Shown one piece after another: positions 1 to 7,862 of a DNA stretch of 64,000 bases. The stretch's first letter is position 1, and every line of letters starts with the position of its first letter. The position numbers and the translations under genes are program-made. The notes under the pieces are model-generated. The model was not told the origin of the DNA. It did no database searches and worked only from the letters and a program-made list of their open reading frames with translations. This stretch comes from Allofrancisella inopinata (GTDB lineage Bacteria > Pseudomonadota > Gammaproteobacteria > Francisellales > Francisellaceae). The stretch spans positions 1 to 64,000 of the forward strand of contig NZ_CP038241.1 of NCBI RefSeq assembly GCF_012222965.1, given 5' to 3'.

Positions 1-1476
1 ATGGCTACATGGAATAAATGCTTAAAAAAGCTTAAAAAAGACCTAACCACGTTTGAATATAAAACGTGGATAAAGCCTATTACTGTAGTCCAAAATGCAA
101 ATTTATTTACAATTTATTGTAATAATGAGTATTTTAAAAAACATATAAAAGCAAAATATGGAAATATCATAATATCTACAATTCAAGAACATCATGGAAA
201 TGATTTGGTAGTTGAATATTCTAACAAAAAGTTTTCTGGTGATACTAGTTTAGAAAACACTGTTTCAGCTGGACCTCAAGCAAATTTTTTTAGCTCCTCA
301 AATGTGGAAATAAAAGATGATATTGAAGAACATACAACTGTAATAGCTGAGCCTACAAAAACAAAAAAGCTTAAACAAATAAAACCATCTCAAGAATTAT
401 TTGGTTTTGACGAAGCTATGTTAATAACAGCTAAAGCAGGTGAAGAGTATTCTTTTGGGTTACCATTAAAAGAAAAATACGTTTTTGATAGTTTTGTAGT
501 GGGGGATGCTAACAAGATAGCTAGAGCAGCTGCAATGCAAGTATCTATTAATCCAGGTAAGTTACATAATCCTTTGTTTATATATGGAGGAAGTGGGCTT
601 GGTAAAACTCATCTTATGCAGGCTATAGGTAACCATGCTAGGGATGTTAATCCTCAAGCAAAAATTATTTACACAAATTCAGAACAATTCATAAAAGACT
701 ATGTAAACTCCATACGGTTACAAGATCAAGACGAGTTTCAAAGAGTATATAGATCAGCGGATATTCTTTTAATAGATGATATTCAGTTTATAGCAGGTAA
801 AGAAGGTACAGCACAAGAATTTTTTCATACTTTTAATTCTTTGTATGAAAATGGGAAACAAATAATTTTAACAAGTGATAAATATCCAAATGAAATAGAA
901 GGTTTGGAAGAAAGACTAGTTTCACGTTTTGGGTATGGGTTAACAGTATCCGTGGACATGCCTGATTTAGAAACTAGAATAGCTATTTTGCTTAAAAAAG
1001 CTCATGACTTGGGTCAAAAATTACCTAACGAAACAGCTGTATTTATAGCTGAAAATGTTAGAACTAATGTTAGAGAATTAGAAGGAGCTTTAAATAGAGT
1101 ACTTACAACTTCTAGGTTTAATTATAAGGAGCCTACTGTTGAAGTAGCTCAATCTTGCCTAAGAGATATAATTAAAATTCAAGAGAAGAAAGTTAAAATA
1201 GATAATATTCAAAAAGTTGTTGCGGATTTTTATAGAATTAGAGTAAAGGATTTAACTTCTAACCAAAGAAGTAGAAACATAGCTAGACCCAGACAAATAG
1301 CTATGAGTTTGGCAAGAGAGTTAACATCACATAGTTTACCAGAGATTGGTAATGCTTTTGGTGGTAGAGACCACACTACAGTAATGCATGCTGTTAAAGC
1401 AATAACTAAGTTAAGGCAAAGTAACACATCGATTTCTGATGATTATGAGTTGCTTTTAGATAAAATTTCTCGTTAA
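1..1476 (+). CDS. dnaA: Chromosomal replication initiator protein DnaA
   Basis: DnaA binds DnaA boxes at oriC, melts the adjacent AT-rich DNA and loads the replicative helicase. The 491-aa protein has the family layout: an N-terminal helicase-interaction domain, a variable linker (about residues 90-150), an AAA+ core and a C-terminal DNA-binding domain. The Walker A motif GGSGLGKT lies at about 196-203 and Walker B LLIDDIQF has its acidic pair at D259/D260. The DnaA signature GRDHTTVMHA lies near 455-464. It is followed after 37 bp by dnaN in the usual dnaA-dnaN order. The ATG is the first base of the window, so its promoter and any upstream DnaA boxes lie outside. Confidence 0.99.
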   Translation: MATWNKCLKKLKKDLTTFEYKTWIKPITVVQNANLFTIYCNNEYFKKHIKAKYGNIIISTIQEHHGNDLVVEYSNKKFSGDTSLENTVSAGPQANFFSSSNVEIKDDIEEHTTVIAEPTKTKKLKQIKPSQELFGFDEAMLITAKAGEEYSFGLPLKEKYVFDSFVVGDANKIARAAAMQVSINPGKLHNPLFIYGGSGLGKTHLMQAIGNHARDVNPQAKIIYTNSEQFIKDYVNSIRLQDQDEFQRVYRSADILLIDDIQFIAGKEGTAQEFFHTFNSLYENGKQIILTSDKYPNEIEGLEERLVSRFGYGLTVSVDMPDLETRIAILLKKAHDLGQKLPNETAVFIAENVRTNVRELEGALNRVLTTSRFNYKEPTVEVAQSCLRDIIKIQEKKVKIDNIQKVVADFYRIRVKDLTSNQRSRNIARPRQIAMSLARELTSHSLPEIGNAFGGRDHTTVMHAVKAITKLRQSNTSISDDYELLLDKISR

Positions 1477-1513
1477 ATAGACTTATATTAATTGATAAAG
1501 GGGTTTTTTAAAA

Positions 1514-2617
1514 ATGAATTTTGCAATAAATAGAGATGGCTTATTAAAACCTTTGCAATCTATGCTATCTGTAGCAAATAGCAAAAGTACTATGCCTTTG
1601 TTGTCTTGTATTTTATTTGATATAAATAATAATAACTTAAAAATTACTGCTTCTGACCTTGATACAGAGATATCTTGTGATATTCCAGTTACTTGTGACA
1701 CTCATATAAAACTAGCTTTAAACGCTGATAAAATCTTTAACATAGTTAGAAGTTTAACAGATAATTCAATAATTGATTTTAATATAAATGATAATAAAGT
1801 AACTATTGTTTCTAACAATAGTACTTTTAATCTTATTTCATTAAATGCGGAGAATTATCCTCTTATTGACAGCAATATTAATGAGCAGGCAAGTTTTGAC
1901 TTAACTCAGCAAGATTTTCATCATATTATTTCGAAAGTAGATTTCTCTATGGCTAGTGATGATACTAGATACTTTCTAAATGGTATGTTTTGGGAAATAA
2001 ACTCAAATCTTCTAAGAGCAGTATCTACAGACGGTCATAGAATGTCTATTACAGAAGCTATAATTGATAGTAAAGTACTAGACAGTACTAGTCAATCAAT
2101 TATTCCTAGAAAAGCCATTTTAGAGCTTAAAAAAATAGTGGGTAAAACAGAGCAACCAATAAAAATTTGTCTTGGCAAAAATTATTTAAAAGCACAGTTT
2201 GGTAGCTTTAGTTTTATTTCTAAGCTTATAGATGGCCGTTACCCTGACTATCAAAAGGTTATTCCTAAAAATAACACTAAACTTTTAGCAGTAGATAAAC
2301 AGGTATTTAAAAACTCTTTGTTAAGAACGTCTATCTTAGCTAACGATAAATACAAAGGTGTACGTTTAAATGTCTCAGCTGGTCAGATGCTTTTATCCGC
2401 AAATAACCCTGACAATGAAAAAGCAGAAGATACTGTAGAAGTACAATATAATGATCAGCCTATAGAAATATGTTTTAATTATAGATATTTATTAGACATC
2501 ATAAATGTTCTTAGTGAAGAAACTATGTCTATATATCTAGATAACCCTAATATGAGTGCTTTAATAAAAGATGAAAAAGATAATAGTTTATTTATTATTA
2601 TGCCAATGAAAATCTAG
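1514..2617 (+). CDS. dnaN: DNA polymerase III beta subunit (sliding clamp)
   Basis: The beta clamp forms a ring around DNA and tethers Pol III and other repair and replication enzymes. The 367-aa length and the three-fold repeated clamp-domain architecture match the family. The C-terminus IIMPMKI resembles the conserved VVMPMRL end of beta clamps. The gene lies just behind dnaA in the same direction and is probably co-transcribed. The AAGGGG 12-17 bp before the ATG is a plausible ribosome-binding site. There is nothing unusual in the sequence. Confidence 0.98.
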   Translation: MNFAINRDGLLKPLQSMLSVANSKSTMPLLSCILFDINNNNLKITASDLDTEISCDIPVTCDTHIKLALNADKIFNIVRSLTDNSIIDFNINDNKVTIVSNNSTFNLISLNAENYPLIDSNINEQASFDLTQQDFHHIISKVDFSMASDDTRYFLNGMFWEINSNLLRAVSTDGHRMSITEAIIDSKVLDSTSQSIIPRKAILELKKIVGKTEQPIKICLGKNYLKAQFGSFSFISKLIDGRYPDYQKVIPKNNTKLLAVDKQVFKNSLLRTSILANDKYKGVRLNVSAGQMLLSANNPDNEKAEDTVEVQYNDQPIEICFNYRYLLDIINVLSEETMSIYLDNPNMSALIKDEKDNSLFIIMPMKI

Positions 2618-2918
2618 AAATATAATTTACTTCTCTTAATGTAATTTTAGTTTGTAACGGTCTATTAATGTAAGCTCAAAATTATTAAATACTAAAATGT
2701 TATAAATTTTACAGGTATTTCTATTAATCTATATTAGAAATTTAGTTTTTTATATTTTTTACTGTCGTCAAAAATGCTTATGTCTTGTTAAAATTTTTTA
2801 TATAAACTTACAATTTAGACTAGTATACTTTTTTATGTAAAAATGAGAATGTCTGTTAAATTCAGTTATAGTTATTGCAGGCAAAATATTATCAAATAAA
2901 ACTAGTGGGGATTTTGAT
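2618..2918. other. Intergenic region dnaN-chitinase
   Basis: This stretch of about 300 bp is very AT-rich and has no open frame with coding character. It must hold the chitinase promoter, but I could not fix a convincing -35/-10 pair. No perfect DnaA box (TTATNCACA) is present, so it is not a second origin candidate. Confidence 0.5.
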
Positions 2919-5324
2919 ATGGAATATAAAAAAACTTTTTTAGCAACTCTAGCAGCTTTTGGTAGTATATCAGCTTTATCAGCAGCAGATATTCAACCTT
3001 GGTCTGCTTCGAAGGTAAGTAGTTATACACCAGGAACTTTGGTTACAGAAGGAGGCAATACTTATAAGTGTAAAGTCTGGCCAGCAGGTGATTGGTGTAC
3101 TATAGCTGTTTATGAGCCTACAGGTATTTATGGAGCTGACGCTTGGGAAAAAGTTAACTCTACTCCAACTGAACAAGTAACTGCTTTAGTTAATATTACT
3201 GGTGATTTACCAGATACTGCAGTAGTTGAATTTGTAAATTCAACAGGTAAAACTTTTGTTGTTTCAGGTGGCAAGGTAACTTTAGACTACCCAGAAGGTG
3301 GTTCTGAAACCTATACAGTTGAACTTAAAGGTGATGAAGGTACTATTTCTCCATCAACTATTCAAGTGAACTCACAAACTAAATCTATAGAACTAAGTTA
3401 CGAAGCTTTACCTACACCAATATATAAAGATTTTAATGTAAGTATCGAAGGTGATGAATTACCTTCAGATGCGGTTATTAAATTTACTGATAGTAAAGGT
3501 AAATCTGAGATCGTTTCAAATGGTAAAGTACAGTTGCAAGTTACAGAAGGTAAAGATACTGCTTATAATATAACTGTTAGTGGTCAAAATATTGGTTCTA
3601 TAACTCCATCAAGTGTTAAGCTTAATGAAAAAAGCTCAAATATCATTGCTTTAACGTACAAAAACTCTGTTTCTCCAAGTGATTGTGATCCATATGATGC
3701 TTCAAAAGTCCCTGCTTACTCAAATAGTACTATATATTTAAAAGAAGATTTTGCAAAGTACGATGGTGGAATATATGAAGCACAGTGGTGGACCCAAAAT
3801 GCAGCTCCAGGAACTAATGATGTTTGGAAGTATTGTGGACAAGCTGTTGAGGCAAAGGTTTCTGTTAACACTACAGGTTTACCTCAAACAGTAAAAACTT
3901 TTGAAATTGTAATAGGCGGTGAATCATATACTATAGACTCTACCAGACAAACCCCTATAGTTTTAGGTCAAGGAAGTTTTGATGTTTCAGTACCTAAGAT
4001 TTTGAGTTCAGATGCTTCAGAAGTTTATATTGCTAATGAGGTTACACCTAATCCAATAGTTGTGGATGAAAGTACTAAAGAAGTAAGCTTAAACATAAGT
4101 TTTGAAACAGAAGCCGTTGAAGCTACTACAGTTAGTTTAAATGTTACTTACGCAACAGGAACTTCTCCAGACTCTACTACAGCTAAAGTTACAAACTCTA
4201 GTGGTTATGAGCAAACTGTACAATTAGTAAATGGTTCAAATACTATCAGTATACCTTCTCAAGGTGAGTTTACAGTTACTCCAGATAGCTATAAAGAGAA
4301 TGGAGAAACTTACAAAGCTTCTCCTTTAACTATAGTTGATGGTAAAGTAGTCGATACTGATGTTATAGCATATGAAAAAGCAGGTAATTGGCCTGAAAGA
4401 GTTATGGCAGGATATTGGGGTACATGGACAAACGGACAAAGTAGTAATTTAGCTTCTTATATGGAATCTTTCGGTGATTACTATAATGTTATCCTACCAG
4501 GTTTCTTATTGGTTAAGGGAACTACAGTTAATAACTTTGCAGATGCTGTGATACTTGAAAACTTTGTTGATGGTGTAGATAGATTACATAAAAAAGGAGC
4601 TTTAGTAATAGCATCAGTTGGTGGAGCTAATACTAGTGTATGGGCCCCAGACTTAAATAATGTAGATACTTTAGCAAAAAATATTGTTAATTTCTTAGCA
4701 GAAAATCACTTAGATGGATTAGATTTTGACTTAGAAGGTAGCTCTATTGATGGTAGTGAAGCTTGGACTGAGAGTATGCAAGATTTAATAGCTAAAATGA
4801 GGGAAAATGCTGAAGCTAGAGCTGATGATTTTCCTAGAGGCTTTTTTATAACATCAGCCCCTCAAACATATGAGGATAAAGGAGTAGAACCTGCTATATA
4901 CTGGACAGACAGTCAAGCAAAACCATTTGCCGCTATGTTAAATCCAGAAGCATGTGGTGGTAACGTTTGTTTTGATGCTCTTTTAATCCAAAATTATAAC
5001 AATTTAAATGCTCCTGGATGGCCTAATCAACCACCTACACAATCTGTTAAGATTGCAGCTAATGCATTAAAAGTAGCAAAAAATAATGTAACTCAAATAG
5101 TTTTAGGTGATGATTTTGCACCTAGTGAAAGTAGTTATGTATCACCAGAAGAATATGAAGCTGTATTTGATAAAGGTGATGCTTATGGTCCAGCAATTAA
5201 TAGCTACTCTAACTTTAATGGATTTATGGTTTGGTCATTAGGTCAGACACCAACTACAATAGATCCTATAGAATTTGCAAAACAAATGGAACAGTTTTAT
5301 CCTATTTCTACTCCTACTAAATAA
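2919..5324 (+). CDS. Secreted GH18 chitinase with two chitin-binding modules
   Basis: This enzyme should hydrolyse beta-1,4 bonds of chitin outside the cell. The 801-aa protein begins with a Sec signal peptide (cleavage near SALSA, about residue 22). A CBM5/12-type carbohydrate-binding module follows at about 24-78 (repeated Trp/Tyr with YKCKVW and DAWEKV). Next come two related Ig/PKD-like beta repeats at about 85-250, then a second CBM5/12 module at about 256-306. Further Thr/Ser-rich beta regions precede the C-terminal GH18 barrel from about 490 to 795. The GH18 catalytic motif DGLDFDLEG is intact at 599-607, with E606 as the expected acid. It stands alone, followed by a small hairpin. Francisella species carry several chitinases, and this multi-modular one suits growth on crustacean or plankton chitin. 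The substrate is inferred from the family. Confidence 0.95.
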   Translation: MEYKKTFLATLAAFGSISALSAADIQPWSASKVSSYTPGTLVTEGGNTYKCKVWPAGDWCTIAVYEPTGIYGADAWEKVNSTPTEQVTALVNITGDLPDTAVVEFVNSTGKTFVVSGGKVTLDYPEGGSETYTVELKGDEGTISPSTIQVNSQTKSIELSYEALPTPIYKDFNVSIEGDELPSDAVIKFTDSKGKSEIVSNGKVQLQVTEGKDTAYNITVSGQNIGSITPSSVKLNEKSSNIIALTYKNSVSPSDCDPYDASKVPAYSNSTIYLKEDFAKYDGGIYEAQWWTQNAAPGTNDVWKYCGQAVEAKVSVNTTGLPQTVKTFEIVIGGESYTIDSTRQTPIVLGQGSFDVSVPKILSSDASEVYIANEVTPNPIVVDESTKEVSLNISFETEAVEATTVSLNVTYATGTSPDSTTAKVTNSSGYEQTVQLVNGSNTISIPSQGEFTVTPDSYKENGETYKASPLTIVDGKVVDTDVIAYEKAGNWPERVMAGYWGTWTNGQSSNLASYMESFGDYYNVILPGFLLVKGTTVNNFADAVILENFVDGVDRLHKKGALVIASVGGANTSVWAPDLNNVDTLAKNIVNFLAENHLDGLDFDLEGSSIDGSEAWTESMQDLIAKMRENAEARADDFPRGFFITSAPQTYEDKGVEPAIYWTDSQAKPFAAMLNPEACGGNVCFDALLIQNYNNLNAPGWPNQPPTQSVKIAANALKVAKNNVTQIVLGDDFAPSESSYVSPEEYEAVFDKGDAYGPAINSYSNFNGFMVWSLGQTPTTIDPIEFAKQMEQFYPISTPTK

Positions 5325-5342
5325 GCTCTCTTCTTTGCAAGA

Positions 5343-5362
5343 CTACTTAACTTTTTAAGTAG
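5343..5362 (+). terminator. Hairpin after the chitinase gene
   Basis: A perfect 8-bp stem, CTACTTAA / TTAAGTAG with a CTTT loop, lies 19 bp after the chitinase stop codon. There is no strong T tract behind it, so it may be only a weak terminator or an mRNA 3'-end stabiliser. Confidence 0.45.
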
Positions 5363-5430
5363 CGTTATCTCTAAAAATCAATTATCTTAAAAAATAATTT
5401 TCTTATATTTTACTTGAGCTATGACTTGGT

Positions 5431-5501
5431 AAATAGTTTTTGATAAAGGAAATGGCTATACTTTTGCTAAGGCAGTTAAAGCAATAGAAGAAAATAATTA
5501 C
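5431..5501 (+). pseudogene. Short remnant of an unidentified coding sequence cut by a MITE
   Basis: About 24 codons read as protein (VFDKGNGYTFAKAVKAIEE...) without a start and run straight into the 141-bp MITE. The pattern is faintly like the start of a DUF302-type domain, but it is too short to assign. I see nothing matching on the far side of the MITE. Confidence 0.3.
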
Positions 5502-5642
5502 GGGACTGTTGCAAACTAAAATTATATGTTTCTAACTGTGTTAAAAATATTTTCAAAATGCTCATTTACTACGTGTAAACTGCGCTTTTTCGAATATTTT
5601 TGCCTTGTTACCACCCATCTAATTCCAGTTTGCAACAGCCCC
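5502..5642. repeat. 141-bp MITE, copy 1
   Basis: The ends are inverted repeats: it starts GGGACTGTTGCAAACT and ends AGTTTGCAACAGCCCC. The same 141-bp sequence recurs at 50438-50578 with only a few differences, and a decayed partial copy lies at 23458-23501. The flanks ATTAC and ATTAT look like a 5-bp target duplication with one mismatch. There is no ORF, so it must move with a transposase supplied elsewhere. The terminal GGxxCTGTTGCAAA resembles IS6-family ends, which is an inference from the motif alone. Confidence 0.85.
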
Positions 5643-5758
5643 ATTATCAAAATTTTTAACTTATAATATTTTTCTAAACATTATTATTTTAGTATAATAG
5701 TCCTGCCAATTATGTGACTAATCCTTAAATTATAAATTTATAAAACCTGAGGTCGGTA

Positions 5759-6136
5759 ATGAATAATAAGAAAATATTAATTTTGCTATCAGTAGCGATA
5801 GCCTTAAGTGGTTGTGCTGCAAATAAATTAAATCCTGTAGCACAGAGTGTACAATTATCCACAGCACCAGCAGCTAGTGATTGTAAATTTATAAACACTA
5901 TCACAGCAAGCCAAGGTAATTTTTTCACAGGTGGTTTTACATCAAACAATAATCTTCAAACAGGTGCTTACAATGATATTAGAAATCAAGCTTATGATTT
6001 GGGAGGAAATTATATACAGTTAATCTCTAGTCAAGCAGGTAACACTGGAAGCATGGCAAACGGTTCTGGAGGTTACCAGCAGACTAACTATAGTGTGACA
6101 GGGTCAGTTTATAAGTGTCCGGAGCCAAAATCGTAA
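5759..6136 (+). CDS. DUF4156-type lipoprotein
   Basis: This is a 125-aa lipoprotein with a clear type II signal peptide: a hydrophobic stretch followed by lipobox LSGC, with the lipidated Cys at residue 19. The mature part resembles the DUF4156 family (a conserved DCKFI near the start, then a Gly/Asn-rich segment with DIRNQAYDLGGNYIQL). The function of this family is unknown. It probably sits in the inner leaflet of the outer membrane. The gene is monocistronic, between the MITE and the convergent tmRNA. A perfect DnaA box (TTATCCACA) at 5855-5863 inside the gene is isolated and probably due to chance. Confidence 0.8.
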   Translation: MNNKKILILLSVAIALSGCAANKLNPVAQSVQLSTAPAASDCKFINTITASQGNFFTGGFTSNNNLQTGAYNDIRNQAYDLGGNYIQLISSQAGNTGSMANGSGGYQQTNYSVTGSVYKCPEPKS

Positions 6137-6180
6137 GTTTTTTAGTTATTTTAAAATTACTTTAAAGATAAAAATGCTAT

Positions 6181-6602
6181 TGGTGGAGGCGGCGGGGTTT
6201 GAACCCGCGTCCATAAACTCTCCATCTTTGGATCTACATGCTTAGGCTAATCTATTTGAGTTTAGCTTAGCTATTCCCCAATTAGCCAGGGTAATAGTTA
6301 GCGAGTCTGTTAAATACAGCCTTAACTCCCAGACAAAAAGCAAAGACCGTCTTATGCGTCAATATGAACGGATGCGTAGATAGCTTCATAAGAAAGGCTA
6401 TCATATCCGTGCGCATCTAGGTTATTAAGCTAGACTAGGCAGCTTTAGCAACAGCAGCAAAGTTGCTGTCGTTAGCCGCTACGCGGTTTGCTTTTTTGTT
6501 GCCAGTTATTATTGGCATTTGTACTGTTATTTACGAGGTTACGGTACTTCCTCGGCATGCACCTTAGAGTTTGACATTCATGTCGAAACCATATTCGCCC
6601 CC
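6181..6602 (-). ncRNA. ssrA: tmRNA
   Basis: tmRNA rescues stalled ribosomes by acting as tRNA-Ala and then as mRNA for a degradation tag. On the minus strand the RNA begins GGGGGCGAATATGG and ends with a T-loop (GGTTCAAACCC) and CCGCCTCCACCA, so the CCA is encoded. The tag frame starts at GGC AAC AAA and ends NDSNFAAVAKAA followed by TAG, at about 6436-6504. This is the Francisella-type tag and the best single taxonomic marker in the window. Confidence 0.97.
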
Positions 6603-6618
6603 ATTAGGGTGATACAAA

Positions 6619-6645
6619 TTTATAGGTTATTTACTAAAAAGTCAA
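6619..6645 (-). promoter_or_regulatory. Probable tmRNA promoter
   Basis: Read on the minus strand there is TTGACT (6640-6645) and, 15 bp further, TATAAA (6619-6624). An overlapping TAAATT gives a 17-bp spacer. The position predicts a start about 10 nt before the mature tmRNA 5' end, as expected for a precursor trimmed by RNase P. Confidence 0.6.
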
Positions 6646-6720
6646 ATTTATATGTAGTAAATACTCTTTGTACGGTAAATATATGGAGACATAAATGGAA
6701 TTTTCAAGTTAAATCATAGT

Positions 6721-7653
6721 TTAGCAGTTAGACTTATTCCTTGCTAATAAATAAAGTAAAGACATTCTTATAGGCACGCTATATTTAATTTGCTCAAAAT
6801 ATTTAGCACAGTCAAGTTCATCAATGGATCTATCCATCTCATCTACTCTTGGCAGAGGGTGAAGTATTATAAAATTGCTAGAATCAGATATATGTTTTCT
6901 ATCTAAATAACATAAATCTTTATTGTTTAGATAGCTTTCTTCATCTGGAAACCTTTCTTTTTGGACACGAGTTATATACAGTACATCTAAATCTTCTAAA
7001 ACATCGGCACTAATTTTGTCTAACTCAGTAAAATGGTTGCCGTTTTTTATAACAAAACTTCTAAGTTTATCAGGAACCTGTAATTCTTGAGAAGATATAA
7101 ATTTAAAAGAAGCATTATATTTAGTGAGTATATTAGTGAGTGAATGAACCGTACGACCATACTTGAGATCTCCTATAAAACCTATTTTAAGATTCTCAAT
7201 TGAACCTTTTTCAGAGTAAATTGTATATAAGTCAACTAGAGACTGTGTGGGATGCTCATTTGCACCGTCGCCAGCATTTATTACCGGTGAACTGACATAT
7301 TTTGAAAACTCTTCGACACTATGAGGCTTAGGATGACGCATAACGATAATATCAGCATATTGATCGATCATTCTACCTGTATCATCAAGAGTTTCACCCT
7401 TTTGTGTTGAACTTGACGATCCATTTTCTAGTGATATGACTTTACCACCTAATCTATTCATTGCAGATTCAAATGAAAACCTTGTTCTTGTGCTTGGCTC
7501 AAAGAATAATGACGCTAAAATTTTGCCCTCTAGATCTTTTATAATCTCAGATTTAGCTAGTTTATCTTTATATATATCTGCTTGATTAAATAGTTTATAT
7601 AAGTCATCTTTAGTAATTTGATCACCGCGTAGTAGCTTTTGAAATGTTAGCAT
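6721..7653 (-). CDS. pyrB: Aspartate carbamoyltransferase catalytic chain
   Basis: PyrB joins carbamoyl phosphate and L-aspartate to carbamoyl aspartate, the committed step of pyrimidine synthesis, in the cytosol. The 310-aa length matches catalytic chains. The carbamoyl-phosphate loop STRTRFSFE starts at residue 54, and HPLPRVDE lies near the C-terminus. No pyrI regulatory-chain gene is adjacent. It lies downstream of carA-carB on the same strand, separated by about 209 bp holding two inverted-repeat sequences. The neighbourhood couples carbamoyl phosphate supply to its use. Confidence 0.97.
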   Translation of the reverse strand: MLTFQKLLRGDQITKDDLYKLFNQADIYKDKLAKSEIIKDLEGKILASLFFEPSTRTRFSFESAMNRLGGKVISLENGSSSSTQKGETLDDTGRMIDQYADIIVMRHPKPHSVEEFSKYVSSPVINAGDGANEHPTQSLVDLYTIYSEKGSIENLKIGFIGDLKYGRTVHSLTNILTKYNASFKFISSQELQVPDKLRSFVIKNGNHFTELDKISADVLEDLDVLYITRVQKERFPDEESYLNNKDLCYLDRKHISDSSNFIILHPLPRVDEMDRSIDELDCAKYFEQIKYSVPIRMSLLYLLARNKSNC

Positions 7654-7672
7654 TGAAAACCCTCAATATTAA

Positions 7673-7742
7673 TGTCATGCTAAATTTACTTCAGCATCTC
7701 ACAGTATTAGATATTGAGATCCTGAAACCAGTTCATGATGAC
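7673..7742. repeat. Imperfect palindromic intergenic repeat
   Basis: TGTCATGCTAAATTTACTTC... at the left pairs imperfectly with ...GAAACCAGTTCATGATGAC at the right, with CATCTCA and TGAGATC facing each other inside. Transcribed, it would fold into a long imperfect hairpin between carB and pyrB. The GTCATnCTGAA...TTCAnGATGAC style is a widespread class of dispersed bacterial repeat. Confidence 0.6.
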
Positions 7743-7766
7743 TTATTTATTTTTTAACTAATCTTT

Positions 7767-7852
7767 TATCCCATTTTTTGTAGAGAAATGAGTGGCAGTC
7801 GAAAACACCACACTTCGCCTGTCGTCGCCCCTCTCAAGAGGAGAATGGGATA
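7767..7852. repeat. Second inverted-repeat element in the carB-pyrB gap
   Basis: A 9-bp perfect inverted repeat (TATCCCATT at 7767-7775, AATGGGATA at 7844-7852) encloses about 70 bp. Inside is a smaller CCTCTCAAGAGG hairpin. It begins 11 bp past the carB stop codon, so it could act as terminator or processing signal between carB and pyrB, or be a small MITE. Confidence 0.5.
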
Positions 7853-7862
7853 GTTTTTAAAA

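Noticed and set aside
5855-5863. Single perfect DnaA box in the DUF4156 gene, and another at 26517-26525
   Set aside because: Single matches are expected by chance in AT-rich DNA at about this rate; no cluster.
6519-6719. 66-aa plus-strand ORF
   Set aside because: Lies over the tmRNA gene and its promoter on the other strand; no coding character.
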